DNA of 64,000 bases from assembly GCF_003148385.1 (NCBI RefSeq), contig NZ_CP029463.1, forward strand, positions 620,001 through 684,000, read 5' to 3'. The position numbers were made by a program, and so were the translations under genes. This document shows positions 25,036-35,593 of the stretch, in pieces (position 1 is the stretch's first letter; each line of letters begins with the position of its first letter). Source of the stretch: Flavobacterium sediminis. Lineage in GTDB: Bacteria > Bacteroidota > Bacteroidia > Flavobacteriales > Flavobacteriaceae. The notes beneath the pieces were generated by a model. That model ran no database searches. It was not told where the DNA came from and was given only the letters and a program-made list of their open reading frames with translations.

Positions 25036-26666
25036 ATGCGAATAAAATTACGCTTAACCGCTATTTTCCCTGCATTATTGATTCCTGCCATCGCTTCAGC
25101 GCAGGATATCCTATGGGAAAAGACCTATGGAGGCAAACATGCCGAATACTTATACGATGCCATACCGACGCCTGATTACGGATTTATCCTGGCCGGAAGT
25201 TCGGTTTCCGGAAAAAACGGCAACAAAGACGAAAAGAACAAAGGCGATCTGGATTACTGGGTCTGGAAGATGGACGAGCACGGCAATTTGGACTGGCAAA
25301 AGAGCTTTGGCGGCAACAAAGAAGACCTGTTGCAAAGCATAGCCTTACCGGTGACGGGGATTTATCCTCGGCGGTACTTCCGCTTCCGATAAAGGTTCCG
25401 ACAAAACCGAAAATAGCAAAGGTAAAGAAGACTTCTGGATCATCAAGCTCAATGCTAAAGGCCAACAACTGTGGCAAAGAACCATTGGCGGCAGCGGAAT
25501 GGAAAAGCTTTTAAGCATTGCCCAGACCAAAGACAACGGCTATATTTTAGGCGGAACTTCCTCTTCCAATAAAACGATAACTCCGGAAGGACAAACTCCC
25601 GATTTGTATGGTAAATCAGAAGATTCGCGAGGGAATCTGGACTTTTGGGTTGTAAAACTCAGCGAAGCCGGAACGATCGAATGGCAAAGAACCATCGGCG
25701 GAAAATATGTGGACGAATTGCGCAGCATTCAACCAACTACAGACGGCGGTTATATTTTAGGAGGTTATTCCAACTCTCCGGCTTCGGGCGATAAAACAGA
25801 AGAGAACTACGGTTTGGGAGATTACTGGATCGTGAAGCTCGATGCGCAGGGCGAGATCGACTGGCAAAGAGCCTACGGAGGGAAAAGGACGATAATCTCA
25901 ATGCTTTGATCCCCACTCGGGATGGCGGTTATTTGTTAGGCGGGAACTCCAATTCCGGAGCGACGTATTCCAAATCAAAGACCAACCGTGAAGGAACCGA
26001 TTTCTGGGTGTTAAAGCTCGATGAGTCGGGTGAGATCGAATGGCAGCAAACGTATAACTATGGTAAAGCCGATATCTTAACCTCACTGGTAGAGAACAAA
26101 GACGGTACGTTTATCATTGGCGGTTACGCCCAGAGTGAAGCGGACAAAAGCGGACAAAAAACACCTGTTAAAACCATCAGGAAAGACAAAGAAGGGATCA
26201 ACGATTATATTGCTTTAAAGATCAAGTCTAACGGAGAGGAACTTTGGAGTCAAACGGTAGGAAGCAAAGGCGATGAGGTGATGAAACGCTTGTTGGAAAC
26301 CCGCGATGGGGGTATCTTTTGGCAGGTACCTCAAACGGCACTGCCTCAAAAGACAAAAAGACAGCCAAAGGCGGTAATGACTTTTGGGTGGTAAAGCTCA
26401 AAGACAAGGACAAGGAAGAGAAAGCCCGAATTGATCTGGAAGCGGTACCGAACCCGACGGAATATTTTACCAATGTAATTGTAAGCTTTGACTACAGCAA
26501 AGGAACAGCAACTTTATACGATTTGAGCGGAAGAACGATCAGCCGTACGGAGATCAAAGGCGAAAAAACGATACCGGTAGATTTGACCAACCTACCAACC
26601 GGGATCTATGTAGTAGAAATAAAGACCGATACCGAAACCGGCGGGGTTAAAGTGATTAAGAAATAA
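25036..26666 (+). pseudogene. T9SS repeat protein broken by three -1 frameshifts
   Basis: Conceptual joining of three frames gives about 544 residues: signal peptide (AIASAQ), then six or so repeats of about 60 residues with the pattern GGxxxExLxSIxxTxDGGYILGGxS, DFWVVKL and G-IEWQ, and a T9SS type A sorting domain (AVPNPTEYFTNVIV onward, ending GVKVIKK). Frame is lost at the G runs 25356-25359, 25880-25882 and 26308-26312. Adding one G at each restores DGGFILGG, GGEKDDNL and DGGYLLAG. Either a real pseudogene or base-calling errors at G runs. It lies 13 nt before the first Rhs-like gene. Confidence 0.8.
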
Positions 26667-26679
26667 ATACGGATAAGAA

Positions 26680-29600
26680 ATGATAAAATATAAACTAATT
26701 ACTGCTTTTTGTCTCTTTTTAAGTTTTTTAGGGTACGGACAAGAAGAACTGGAATTGCCGGATTATGCAGTTCCGTCACCACAATCAAACGGATTGGCAC
26801 AATTCGGAGATTTGAATATAGATGAGTCGAGCGGAAAATTTTCACATACCATTTCGGTATTTAATTATCCGGCGGGTAGTATAAACGTTCCCGTAGGTTT
26901 AACATACATGGGAAATGGAGTTAAAGTTGAAGAAAACCCTGACTGGACAGGGATGAATTGGAATTTGAATGCAGGAGGCGTGATCACAAGAACGGTGCGT
27001 GATCTTCCGGATGAAACGACATATCCGTCCTATCATTATTCACCGGATCAGATTGCCGATATGTTCCAAAGCGGAGAAATAGCAGATATGGATGATTTTG
27101 GTTTTTTTGTAGAAGACAATAAGAACTACGATTCTGAAGCCGATGTGTTCAGTTTTAATTTTCTGGGATACTCAGGAACATTTTATTTAGAGAAGGACAG
27201 TTTGGGGAACTACAGTGCAAAACTTTCCAAATACGAATCAGAATTCAAAGTAGAGCTACTCGGTAATTTTTCAGCACCTAACGGGTTTTATGATTTCGGA
27301 GATCAAAGTTCAAACAATCCGCATTACGAGTTTAAGTTTACAGGACCAGACGGGACGACCTATTTTTTCGGTGGTGTAGTGACCAGTCAAACCGGAGCCG
27401 ATAATTTTGAGGCAGTAGAGGAAACGGAACTATTTGACCACAACCCGTTACACCAAAGCATGAGAGCTAAAACAGCTTTTTACCTTACCAAGATAGAAAG
27501 CTTTAACGGAGATACCGTTTATTTTACGTATGAAACCATTCCCAGCTATTATGTTTACTATAAAAAGAACCAAAAGGTAAGTAAAATAATTTATTCAGAA
27601 TCAGAGCCAGGTTGTGAAGGAAGTTCTTCTACTCCTGAAAATAACATGCAGACCCTGACCGTTAGAAATAAAATATTTAACGGAAAGTTCTTAAAGCAGA
27701 TTTGGAGTCCGCAAAACGGACTGTATGTCGATTTTACGTCCACAGGAGTTTACGAACAGGTAACACCGATAACCACTAACTTAAAATACAAGGTGCTGAG
27801 TCAGATCAGTTACGGGACCAATACTTTTAATCTGAGCTATTCCCCTTCATTGACCCAGTTAGCCTCAGGGGATATCGACAAATTCTTTTTAGTGGATACG
27901 AACATGGAATCCAGCTCAGGAACTACAACCCTGCAGTATACTTTTGAATACGAAGATCTGAACAACATTCCGGGGGTTAACTCTAATGCACAGGACTATT
28001 TGGGCTATTTTAACGGAGTTACAGCCAATGCTAACCTACTGCCTAAGAATGCCGAGAAATTATTTTCAGATTATTTATTACTTTATATAACCCCTGAAAC
28101 GGGACCTTTATCGTATTACGATTATATATATGAGCAATCAAAATTCTCAGAGATCGGTAATTTAGCCGACAGAGAACCTTATTTTGATTATGCAACCAAT
28201 GGGTGTTTAAAGAAAATAACCTACCCGACCGGAGGATATACCCTGATCGATTATGAACCGGAAGACAAAAAAACGGTTTATGCCGATAAAGAACTACAGA
28301 TCAATTTTGATCCGGTTTTCGGTTCAGACATGGAAGACGAACTGCTTTTATCAAATTATACAGTAGTTTTTTCGGGCAATGATTTTTATGAAGTATATAA
28401 TGATCTTCCGGGAATTCCGGAAGAACAAACGGTTGAGTTGACCTTAACCTTTACAGGGTCTAATACTAATGTGGCGACCTTAGATTACAGAGATTTTGCA
28501 TACGTGGAGATCACGAATATAACTACGGATTCCGTATTTACAAAAAACCTGCATTTTCCGGCAGAAGAGCTGATGAATAGCGCAGGGCAAACGAGTTTTA
28601 CGACACAATACGCTTTTAATTATACGTTTAAGAAACAGGATAAGTACAATATCAAGATCGGTTTTGGGGATAATTATGCACCCAATGAGGGCTATATAAA
28701 TGATCCTAACACGACTATGCTGACACCTAATTTGTTCGGAAAACTGGAATTCAAATATTTAGACGGTTACGATCCGGACGACGGATTGGGGATCAGAGTA
28801 AAACGCATTGTAGATTACACAGCTTCCGGAGAAACAGCTTCCTATAAGCGGTATTATTACTCAAACATTCAGAAATTAGACGATACAGGAATAAAAAAAT
28901 ATTATCCTTTGTTCCATAGTTTTTCTTTAGAAGGAACACAAGGTTTTAATCAGGGGACACAGTCAAATTGCATGGTGCTATCGACCTATATGGAGATGAA
29001 TTCACAACTGCAGGCGTTTAACCTTCCGGTGCTTTATGGAGCATTGGAAGAAGAAAGAACCGTTAGCGTGAGCCTTGGCGGAGAGAATTTTGAAAAAGGA
29101 GGCTATGAAAAAGATTTTTATACGCAAAGAGATGAGTATCAAGAGTTCTTTAACCCGGCAGGAGAAGAATACGGCTCTTATTATTCTGCTTTAGCCTATA
29201 CCTTTAAAAGCTTTAACAATGCGGCAACCAATACAAGTGCTGTAGACGGACTCTTGCTCAGGGAAAGGCTTTGGGAAAGAACCAACTCGGCTCCTGATCT
29301 GCGATTGCAAAAAGAAACCTGCTACGATTACCATATCAACTTTTTTCACCAAAACCCTAATATGCTTTATGTACAGATGTTCCAAAGTACTTTTGGTTTT
29401 ACTGGAAATGCAACGAATTTGGGCTCAATGTATATGGGCTATTATTTCAATAATACCTATAAACCGGAGCTGCGATGGAAGGTTGAAACTGATTTTTTAA
29501 GCGATGTAAGCGTATGGGATTATTTTACGGCCAACACCAGTTTTAACCTTAATCAATTACCCGATTACAGTTCGTTTGACACCCGAACGTTAAGAACAGA

Positions 29601-30339
29601 TTATCTGGATAATATCAATAACATTTATTCCGGTATGCCGGGACATATAAAAACCACCAACAGCAGTGGAGAGATACTAGAGGTAAAAAATTACTATCCT
29701 ACGGATTATTTTCTGGGGCAACTGACGAATTTAAGCGGTAGCGAGCTAACAGCCTACGGAGCACTTGAAACAGCCAACCGTATAGCACAACCGATCTATG
29801 TTGAAAGCTTTAAAAATACCGGCAAAACATCGGCCGTAAAATACATTTACGAACAACCGGATGCAAACCTACCTTTTCTACTGAGTAAGGTACAGAGTGC
29901 TAAAGAAGATCAGTCGTTAGAGGACCGCATCATTTATGCAAAATACGACGATAACGGAAACCCCGTAGAGGTTCAAAAAGAAAAAGGAGTCAAAGTGGTA
30001 TACATCTGGTCAGAGAGCAGAAAACCGTTGTATAAAGTGGTTAACAGCGATTATGATACCGTGATGGCAGCCTTGACCGCATCGGGAATTACCCTGGGCA
30101 ACGGTTTTAGCGGAGCTACGATCAGTGCAAACCAAACCTTGATCAATCAAAGCACCCTGGCAACAGCCCAAGTTTATTGTTACCGCTATAATATGTACGA
30201 TCTGATCGTACAGATGGTTCAACCTAACGGAAACTATATAGATTATCAGTACGACGCCTTCAACCGTTTACAGAATGTCAAAGACAAAGACGGCAACATC
30301 CTGAGCGAAAACGAAATACACTATACAAGCGATAACTAA
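26680..30339 (+). CDS. Giant secreted Rhs/YD-repeat-like protein, first of a pair
   Basis: A 1219-residue protein with a signal peptide (FLGYGQ, about residue 20). The N-terminal PSPQSNGLAQFGDLNI and GKFSHTISVFNYPAG region, then LTYMGNGVKV and GMNWNLNAGG, is the beta-rich opening typical of these Bacteroidota Rhs partners. YD-type repeats appear only near the end (YDDNGNPVEVQKEKG, YQYDAFNRLQNVKDKDGN). There is no toxin domain or DPxG-type core. Probably forms part of the Rhs shell or an export partner for the next gene, which starts 29 nt later. Base composition is richer in GC than the flanks. Confidence 0.78.
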   Translation: MIKYKLITAFCLFLSFLGYGQEELELPDYAVPSPQSNGLAQFGDLNIDESSGKFSHTISVFNYPAGSINVPVGLTYMGNGVKVEENPDWTGMNWNLNAGGVITRTVRDLPDETTYPSYHYSPDQIADMFQSGEIADMDDFGFFVEDNKNYDSEADVFSFNFLGYSGTFYLEKDSLGNYSAKLSKYESEFKVELLGNFSAPNGFYDFGDQSSNNPHYEFKFTGPDGTTYFFGGVVTSQTGADNFEAVEETELFDHNPLHQSMRAKTAFYLTKIESFNGDTVYFTYETIPSYYVYYKKNQKVSKIIYSESEPGCEGSSSTPENNMQTLTVRNKIFNGKFLKQIWSPQNGLYVDFTSTGVYEQVTPITTNLKYKVLSQISYGTNTFNLSYSPSLTQLASGDIDKFFLVDTNMESSSGTTTLQYTFEYEDLNNIPGVNSNAQDYLGYFNGVTANANLLPKNAEKLFSDYLLLYITPETGPLSYYDYIYEQSKFSEIGNLADREPYFDYATNGCLKKITYPTGGYTLIDYEPEDKKTVYADKELQINFDPVFGSDMEDELLLSNYTVVFSGNDFYEVYNDLPGIPEEQTVELTLTFTGSNTNVATLDYRDFAYVEITNITTDSVFTKNLHFPAEELMNSAGQTSFTTQYAFNYTFKKQDKYNIKIGFGDNYAPNEGYINDPNTTMLTPNLFGKLEFKYLDGYDPDDGLGIRVKRIVDYTASGETASYKRYYYSNIQKLDDTGIKKYYPLFHSFSLEGTQGFNQGTQSNCMVLSTYMEMNSQLQAFNLPVLYGALEEERTVSVSLGGENFEKGGYEKDFYTQRDEYQEFFNPAGEEYGSYYSALAYTFKSFNNAATNTSAVDGLLLRERLWERTNSAPDLRLQKETCYDYHINFFHQNPNMLYVQMFQSTFGFTGNATNLGSMYMGYYFNNTYKPELRWKVETDFLSDVSVWDYFTANTSFNLNQLPDYSSFDTRTLRTDYLDNINNIYSGMPGHIKTTNSSGEILEVKNYYPTDYFLGQLTNLSGSELTAYGALETANRIAQPIYVESFKNTGKTSAVKYIYEQPDANLPFLLSKVQSAKEDQSLEDRIIYAKYDDNGNPVEVQKEKGVKVVYIWSESRKPLYKVVNSDYDTVMAALTASGITLGNGFSGATISANQTLINQSTLATAQVYCYRYNMYDLIVQMVQPNGNYIDYQYDAFNRLQNVKDKDGNILSENEIHYTSDN

Positions 30340-30368
30340 CCCCCTAAACAAGAATAAAGTATAATCTT

Positions 30369-33300
30369 ATGCGTAAAAAACTGTTATTTTTCCTTTCATT
30401 GGTACCGGTTCTTGCTTTAGGGCAAAGTCCGGATCAGAATTATGTAAAGACCACGACCTACAAGCAGCCCAATACAACCTCATTGAGTAACCCGGGCGCA
30501 GACGAGGCAGTAGTACAAATCACCTATTATGACGGATTAGGGCGCCCTGTTCAGCAGATTGCCCACAAACAGTCTAATGGCGGAAACGATATTGTGACCC
30601 CTGTGGAATACGATGCTTTCGGTAGGCAAACCAAAGAGTTCCTGCCTTATGCAAACAGCGCACCGAGTTTAAATTATATAGATGCAACCACCGTGAGTTC
30701 AGATCTGAACAGCTTTTATAGTTCCTATAACGGAGGAACCACCACCCCGTTCAGCGAAAAAGAACTGGAAGCCTCACCTTTAGACCGTATAAAGAAACAA
30801 GCAGCTCCGGGAGATGCCTGGGCGATGAACAGCGGAAAAGAGATCCGTTTTGACTACCAGTCAAACGATGCTAACGAAGTAAAGCTCTTTCAGGCTACAG
30901 CAAGCTGGGACGCTACTTTAGAGATCTATAGCATAGCTCTGGTACAACAAATGGCTTATAATGCACAAGAACTCTATAAGACCGTAACCAAAGACGAGAA
31001 CTGGACCAGCGGTAAGAACCATACCACCGAAGAATTTAAGAACAAAGAAGGACAAGTGGTTCTTAAACGAACGTATGCCGATTACGGAGCACAAACCGAA
31101 GTAAAACACGACACCTATTACGTTTACGACCAGTTCGGCAACCTGACCTATGTATTGCCTCCTCTGGCTGCTGCCAGCGATATTACCCAGGACATACTGG
31201 ACGAGTTGTGTTACCAGTACCGCTACGACAAACGCAACCGTTTGGTCGAGAAAAAACTACCCGGAAAACAATGGGAGTACATCGTGTACAACAGTCAGGA
31301 TCAGGTAGTGGCAAGCGGTCCGGCATACAACCCTTGGGGAGCCACAGGGGAAAACGACAAAGGCTGGTTGATCACCAAGTACGATGTATTCGGAAGAGTG
31401 CTCTATACCGGTTACTACACCGGAAGAGCAGTTAAAGCTGTAGAGCGTACCGCTTATCAGGCCGAACAGGATCTCGTTGGTGAATTTTTTGAACGGATAG
31501 ACGATACGTTTACCTACGATAATGTTACACTGGGGTATACCAATAAAGTACTGCCTACTTCAGGTTTCAAGCTTTTAAGCCTGAACTATTATGACAATTA
31601 CGATTATCCTTTTGCTCCGGCAACCGTTCCTACTACATTGCCGAACAGTACTTACCCGATAGCACAGCATGTAAAAGGTTCCCCTACAGGTAGCTGGGTA
31701 AGAGTATTAGACGACCCGACCGCTACCACGGCTACCGTAAGTTATACGTTGTACGATGACAAATACCGCCCGGTACGGACTTATACGACCAATCATTTAG
31801 GCGGTTATACCCAGGTAGATACCAAACTGGACTGGGCAGGACAGGTGGACTATACCCTGACAACCCACCAATACGATGCCAATGCAGCGGTAGTTACCGT
31901 AAAGGATATGTATACCTATACCGACCAAGGCCGTTTGTTGCTGCACAAACAGCAGATCGACCAGACTGCCGAACAATTGATCAGCAAAAATACCTATGAC
32001 GAGCTGGGGCAATTGATCAGCAAAAATGTGGGCGGTACAGACGTTACGGGAGCAACCGCTTTACAAACGGTAGACTATACCTACAACATCAGAGGTTGGT
32101 TGACAAACATTAATGATGTTAATAATGTTATGACAGGCAATGACCTGTTTAACTTTAAGATCGATTATAACGACTATGCTTCTCTGGCGATCCATGATGC
32201 GGCACCGGATGCTTTGTATAACGGAAACATCTCGGCTACCTATTGGCGAACGGCAAATGATAATGTCCTGCGAAAATACAATTATTCGTATGACGACTTA
32301 AACCGATTGACCAATGCAGATTATCTTAAACCGGAAGCGACAGCCGTTTTTAACAACTACAAAGAACAAGTAAGTTACGATAAGAACGGTAACATTAAAA
32401 CTTTGGTTCGAAACGGAGACCGCGATACCGACGGCACCCAGTCAGAACAGGAAATAGACAACCTTACCTATACGTATTCGAATAACGATACCGGTAACCA
32501 ATTGTTAAAAGTATTTGACAGTACCAATATGCCATCGGGTTTCAAGGATGATAGTAACGGGATATATGATCCGGATGACGATTATGCGTATGATGCCAAC
32601 GGCAACATGATCAGTGATGCCAACAAAGGTATAACCAATATCACGTACAACCATTTAAACCTTCCGGTAGAGATTACATTTGGAACCAGTGCAAAAATCG
32701 TATATCTTTATGATGCTTTAGGAACCAAAGTGATGAAAAGTGTATTGGACTATTTAGGAAGTGAAACAGCACAAACGGCTTATTTACAAGGCGGTTTTCA
32801 ATACGTGGACAACGTATTGAAGTTTTTCCCGCATGCAGAGGGTTATGTGAACGTCACGGAAGCTTGCACTATTTTTGGTAGTTGTGGCTTTGCTTACAAT
32901 TATGTGTTCAACTACACCGATCATTTAGGGAACATCAGATTGAGTTATGGAATAGACCCTGAAACGAGTACCCTTAAGATCATGGAGGAGAACCATTATT
33001 ATCCTTTTGGGTTAAAACATGCTAATTACAACAGTGATGAGTTGTTGTATCAAAAAGGCACAGCAGGAGCCGTAGTATTAAAAGGACCAACTACAACAGT
33101 GGAATCGGTGTATAAATTCAAATTTAATGGCTTTGAGCTTCAAGATGAACTTGGTTTAAACGTATATGACTATGGTGCAAGGAATTACGATCCGGCACTG
33201 GGTAGATGGATGAATATTGACCCATTGGCTGAAAATAGTAGAAGATGGACACCGTATAATTATGCCTACAACAACCCAATGTATTTTATTGACCCTGATG

Positions 33301-33977
33301 GAATGCAAGCAGAAGGAGGAGACCCACGTAAAAGCTGGTTTGGCAGGGCTTGGGATAGTGTTAAATCATTTTTTGGAGCTAATAATCAAAGTAATGGATT
33401 TGTTGAAGTTGGTAATGCTGTAGCTGAATTTTTAGACGAAAACGAAGTAGTAGCGGACTTTAATTTTAATTCAAAATTTTCTATTGGCGCTGGTGTGAGT
33501 TTATCAGCAGGTGATGCAAATTTATCAGTAAATGGGGAATTAGTAGGTGTTGAATTACTTGATGTTAGTGGTAGTTTGTTAGATGAAAATAGCTTTGAAA
33601 GCGATTATGCATTAAAAGACGGACAGTTAGAAGTTAGTCAATCAGTAGATGTTTCATTTACAGATGGGAAGACAAAAGTGATTGCTGTTAAAGGGGAAAA
33701 TTCATTTGTTGCATATAGTAGTGATTTAGATAAAACAACTGATGAAAAATCAAGTTTTGAATATTTATCAAAATCATCTGGCTCTTTAGAGGGCAGTAAT
33801 AAAGAATCTGCGAAAGGAACATCAGTTACAACAGAAGGGCCATTACATAATAGCCCTACAGGAAGCATAAATGCAGAAAGTACATCAGACTCTTCAACAA
33901 TTAAAGTTTCTGGGAAAGGTGGTGCAGGTATTAAATTTGGGATAAGTTTAGAATTAGGATTTAAAAGGAGAAAATAA
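30369..33977 (+). CDS. Rhs repeat protein with DUF6443 N-terminus, core motif and variable tip
   Basis: A 1202-residue protein: signal peptide (VLALGQ, residue 18), a DUF6443-type region (DEAVVQITYYDGLGRP near 45-65, with QQIAHKQS), many YD repeats (YDELGQLISKN, YSYDDLNRLTNA, YDANGNMISDAN), then the Rhs core signature (NVYDYGARNYDPALGRW, DPLAEN, YAYNNPMYFIDPDGMQ) near residue 935-985. After that point the sequence becomes AT-rich and the tip of about 215 residues is Ser/Gly/Asp-rich beta sequence with no recognised catalytic motif. Rhs tips elsewhere are often toxins, but this is not shown here. Followed at 2 nt by a small gene. Confidence 0.85.
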   Translation: MRKKLLFFLSLVPVLALGQSPDQNYVKTTTYKQPNTTSLSNPGADEAVVQITYYDGLGRPVQQIAHKQSNGGNDIVTPVEYDAFGRQTKEFLPYANSAPSLNYIDATTVSSDLNSFYSSYNGGTTTPFSEKELEASPLDRIKKQAAPGDAWAMNSGKEIRFDYQSNDANEVKLFQATASWDATLEIYSIALVQQMAYNAQELYKTVTKDENWTSGKNHTTEEFKNKEGQVVLKRTYADYGAQTEVKHDTYYVYDQFGNLTYVLPPLAAASDITQDILDELCYQYRYDKRNRLVEKKLPGKQWEYIVYNSQDQVVASGPAYNPWGATGENDKGWLITKYDVFGRVLYTGYYTGRAVKAVERTAYQAEQDLVGEFFERIDDTFTYDNVTLGYTNKVLPTSGFKLLSLNYYDNYDYPFAPATVPTTLPNSTYPIAQHVKGSPTGSWVRVLDDPTATTATVSYTLYDDKYRPVRTYTTNHLGGYTQVDTKLDWAGQVDYTLTTHQYDANAAVVTVKDMYTYTDQGRLLLHKQQIDQTAEQLISKNTYDELGQLISKNVGGTDVTGATALQTVDYTYNIRGWLTNINDVNNVMTGNDLFNFKIDYNDYASLAIHDAAPDALYNGNISATYWRTANDNVLRKYNYSYDDLNRLTNADYLKPEATAVFNNYKEQVSYDKNGNIKTLVRNGDRDTDGTQSEQEIDNLTYTYSNNDTGNQLLKVFDSTNMPSGFKDDSNGIYDPDDDYAYDANGNMISDANKGITNITYNHLNLPVEITFGTSAKIVYLYDALGTKVMKSVLDYLGSETAQTAYLQGGFQYVDNVLKFFPHAEGYVNVTEACTIFGSCGFAYNYVFNYTDHLGNIRLSYGIDPETSTLKIMEENHYYPFGLKHANYNSDELLYQKGTAGAVVLKGPTTTVESVYKFKFNGFELQDELGLNVYDYGARNYDPALGRWMNIDPLAENSRRWTPYNYAYNNPMYFIDPDGMQAEGGDPRKSWFGRAWDSVKSFFGANNQSNGFVEVGNAVAEFLDENEVVADFNFNSKFSIGAGVSLSAGDANLSVNGELVGVELLDVSGSLLDENSFESDYALKDGQLEVSQSVDVSFTDGKTKVIAVKGENSFVAYSSDLDKTTDEKSSFEYLSKSSGSLEGSNKESAKGTSVTTEGPLHNSPTGSINAESTSDSSTIKVSGKGGAGIKFGISLELGFKRRK

Positions 33978-33979
33978 AA

Positions 33980-34318
33980 ATGAAAAATAAATTTATTAAA
34001 TACTTAGTTTATTCAATTATTGGCATTATTGTACTATATATTTCTGTAACAATAGGAAACACTATTAAAATTAGTAATTCTGAATCTTTTAAAGTTGCTA
34101 AAGATTATGTGCTTAATGATGAGAATATAATCAATCAGTTAGGTAATATTAAAAGGTTTGGTTCATTCCCGAGTGGTAGAATCAAAACAATTAATGGTAT
34201 AGAGCATGCACAAATTGAATTATTTGTTGAAGGGAGTATTAAAGAAAGTAATGTTATTTTAATTATGGAAAAGAATAGAAATGATTGGGAAGTAAAAGAT
34301 TTTTTTTATAATGACTAA
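33980..34318 (+). CDS. Small membrane protein, Coa1-like fold, possible immunity or cargo gene
   Basis: A 112-residue protein with one N-terminal TM (YLVYSIIGIIVLYISVTI) and a C-terminal alpha/beta domain (SFKVAKDYVLND, GSIKESNVILIMEKN, DWEVKDFFYND). The alternation resembles Coa1/DUF cytochrome-oxidase assembly-like domains, though I cannot confirm this. It starts 2 nt after the Rhs stop and shares the AT-rich composition of the Rhs tip. By position it is a candidate immunity gene (inference). Confidence 0.66.
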   Translation: MKNKFIKYLVYSIIGIIVLYISVTIGNTIKISNSESFKVAKDYVLNDENIINQLGNIKRFGSFPSGRIKTINGIEHAQIELFVEGSIKESNVILIMEKNRNDWEVKDFFYND

Positions 34319-34496
34319 GCTTTTATATATTGTCCTTTCATTAAGTTTTATAATGTTGTTATTTAGCTTTCTTAAATTTATTTCAATGTTAATTGAAAAT
34401 GATTTCGTAAAAGCTTTTTTACAATTAGTTCCAATATTTTTTTTCGGAATAATATCAATTGTTATATTTTTAATTATAAAAAAAAAGGAAAAGTAG
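34311..34496 (+). CDS. Small two-helix membrane protein, 61 aa
   Basis: Nearly the whole protein is hydrophobic: two TM segments (LLYIVLSLSFIMLLFSFL and LQLVPIFFFGIISIVIFLI) and a basic tail (KKKEK). It overlaps the preceding gene by 8 nt, so both are translated together behind the Rhs gene. Its stop codon lies inside a bidirectional terminator. The family is not recognised. Confidence 0.6.
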   Translation: MTKLLYIVLSLSFIMLLFSFLKFISMLIENDFVKAFLQLVPIFFFGIISIVIFLIIKKKEK

Positions 34497-34515
34497 GTGG
34501 TTTGAACCTACTTTT
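34489..34515. terminator. Bidirectional terminator holding both stop codons
   Basis: A 10-bp stem (34489-34498 with 34506-34515). The plus-strand stop (34494-34496) and the minus-strand stop (34508-34510) of the convergent genes are both within it. T runs lie on both sides. Confidence 0.82.
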
Positions 34516-35254
34516 CTTTTTCTGTTATAGAATTCCCAATTTGTAAGAATAAATATAAATTTTTCTCTATTTCGCTTTTTTGACTTGATGCTGTATAAGT
34601 GATAATCTTACTTTTATTTTTTATCCAAATGATCAAAAAAGCAATATCTTCATTTTGATAATTAATAAAATATTTAAAAATATAAGATTCTTGTTTTATT
34701 ATGTTATTTTTTGAGAAGCTAACTTCTTTTAAATTTGGAAAATCTTTTTGAATTTGATCTTTATCATTCCGAATATAATCTTCAAATTTCATAGAATTTA
34801 GTTCTTCAAATCTTAGAACAATATTTGGACAATAATTAAGAGTTTCATCACAATTTTTTACAGATGTAAGAAGAGTATTTGAATCATTAAATACAGTATT
34901 TGTATTCCAATTTTTAGGAACTGGGATAAAAGAGTTTATTTTTTGCAAATAGACATCATTGTAAATATAATCATTTTTGTCTAAAACATATAGTAAAGAA
35001 TCTTTATAAAATCTTTTGACTGCAATTAGGTTTTTACCTTCATAATATTTCCAAACGCCATGCTTTTGTTTGTTTAATAAGTTACCTTCCTCAATAATAT
35101 TCCCATTATCATCTTTAATTATATGTTTTTCTTCTGCATTATTTTGTTGGTCATTACTTTTAGTTTGATTGGATTCAAAAGGAACTTTAGTATTGTCTTC
35201 GTTTTTGCATGAAAAGAAAAATATAAGTAATGTTAAATACAATAGCTTTTTCAT
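34508..35254 (-). CDS. Lipoprotein with MORN/YwqK-like repeat and C-terminal PsbP-like domain
   Basis: A 248-residue lipoprotein (FFFSCKNED, Cys16). After a polar linker it has MORN-type sequence (DDNGNIIEEGNLL, KHGVWKYYEGKNL near 50-75), then a globular domain with FIPVPKNWNTN near 110 and IVLRFEELNS near 146, similar in outline to PsbP/DUF1795 stress proteins. MORN-type YwqK proteins act as antitoxins in some polymorphic toxin loci. Here the orientation is opposite to the Rhs gene. The composition is AT-rich like the Rhs tip. Confidence 0.66.
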   Translation of the reverse strand: MKKLLYLTLLIFFFSCKNEDNTKVPFESNQTKSNDQQNNAEEKHIIKDDNGNIIEEGNLLNKQKHGVWKYYEGKNLIAVKRFYKDSLLYVLDKNDYIYNDVYLQKINSFIPVPKNWNTNTVFNDSNTLLTSVKNCDETLNYCPNIVLRFEELNSMKFEDYIRNDKDQIQKDFPNLKEVSFSKNNIIKQESYIFKYFINYQNEDIAFLIIWIKNKSKIITYTASSQKSEIEKNLYLFLQIGNSITEKEK

Positions 35255-35331
35255 TTTGATAAATTTTGTTGTAAAATTAATGTATTATTCAAAATGAAGC
35301 AAAGTAAAAAAGCATTATACTTTATAAATTA

Positions 35332-35363
35332 AAAAAGGCGATTCCTAACCGTTTCGCCTTTTT
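35332..35363. terminator. Hairpin with no adjacent gene, probably a leftover terminator
   Basis: A 10-bp stem (35332-35341 with 35354-35363) and T run on the plus strand. No plus-strand gene ends here. The sequence CGATTCCTAACCGT in its loop region recurs at 36495-36508. It may have ended an earlier Rhs tip cassette (inference). Confidence 0.6.
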
Positions 35364-35377
35364 CATCTATTTAAGAG

Positions 35378-35593
35378 TCTTATGATAAACTAGGGCAATT
35401 GATCAGAAAAAATGTTGGCGGTACAGACGTTACGGGAGCAACGGGTTTACAAACGGTAGACTATACCTACAACATCAGAGGTTGGTTGACAAACATTAAC
35501 AATGTGAACACCTTAGGAGATGATCTTTTTGCTTTTTCCATAGGATATAACGATCCGCAAGAAAGCCCGGAGGCACTCTATAACGGAAATATC
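35378..35593 (+). pseudogene. Orphan internal fragment of the Rhs gene
   Basis: The translation (YDKLGQLIRKNVGG, then TVDYTYNIRGWLTNIN and EALYNGNI) matches residues near 545-620 of the large Rhs protein at 30369-33977, with long stretches of DNA nearly identical to 32001-32235. Both ends are cut: there is no start or signal peptide, and on the right it stops at the IS1 end. It is a remnant of a second, displaced Rhs copy. Confidence 0.85.
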
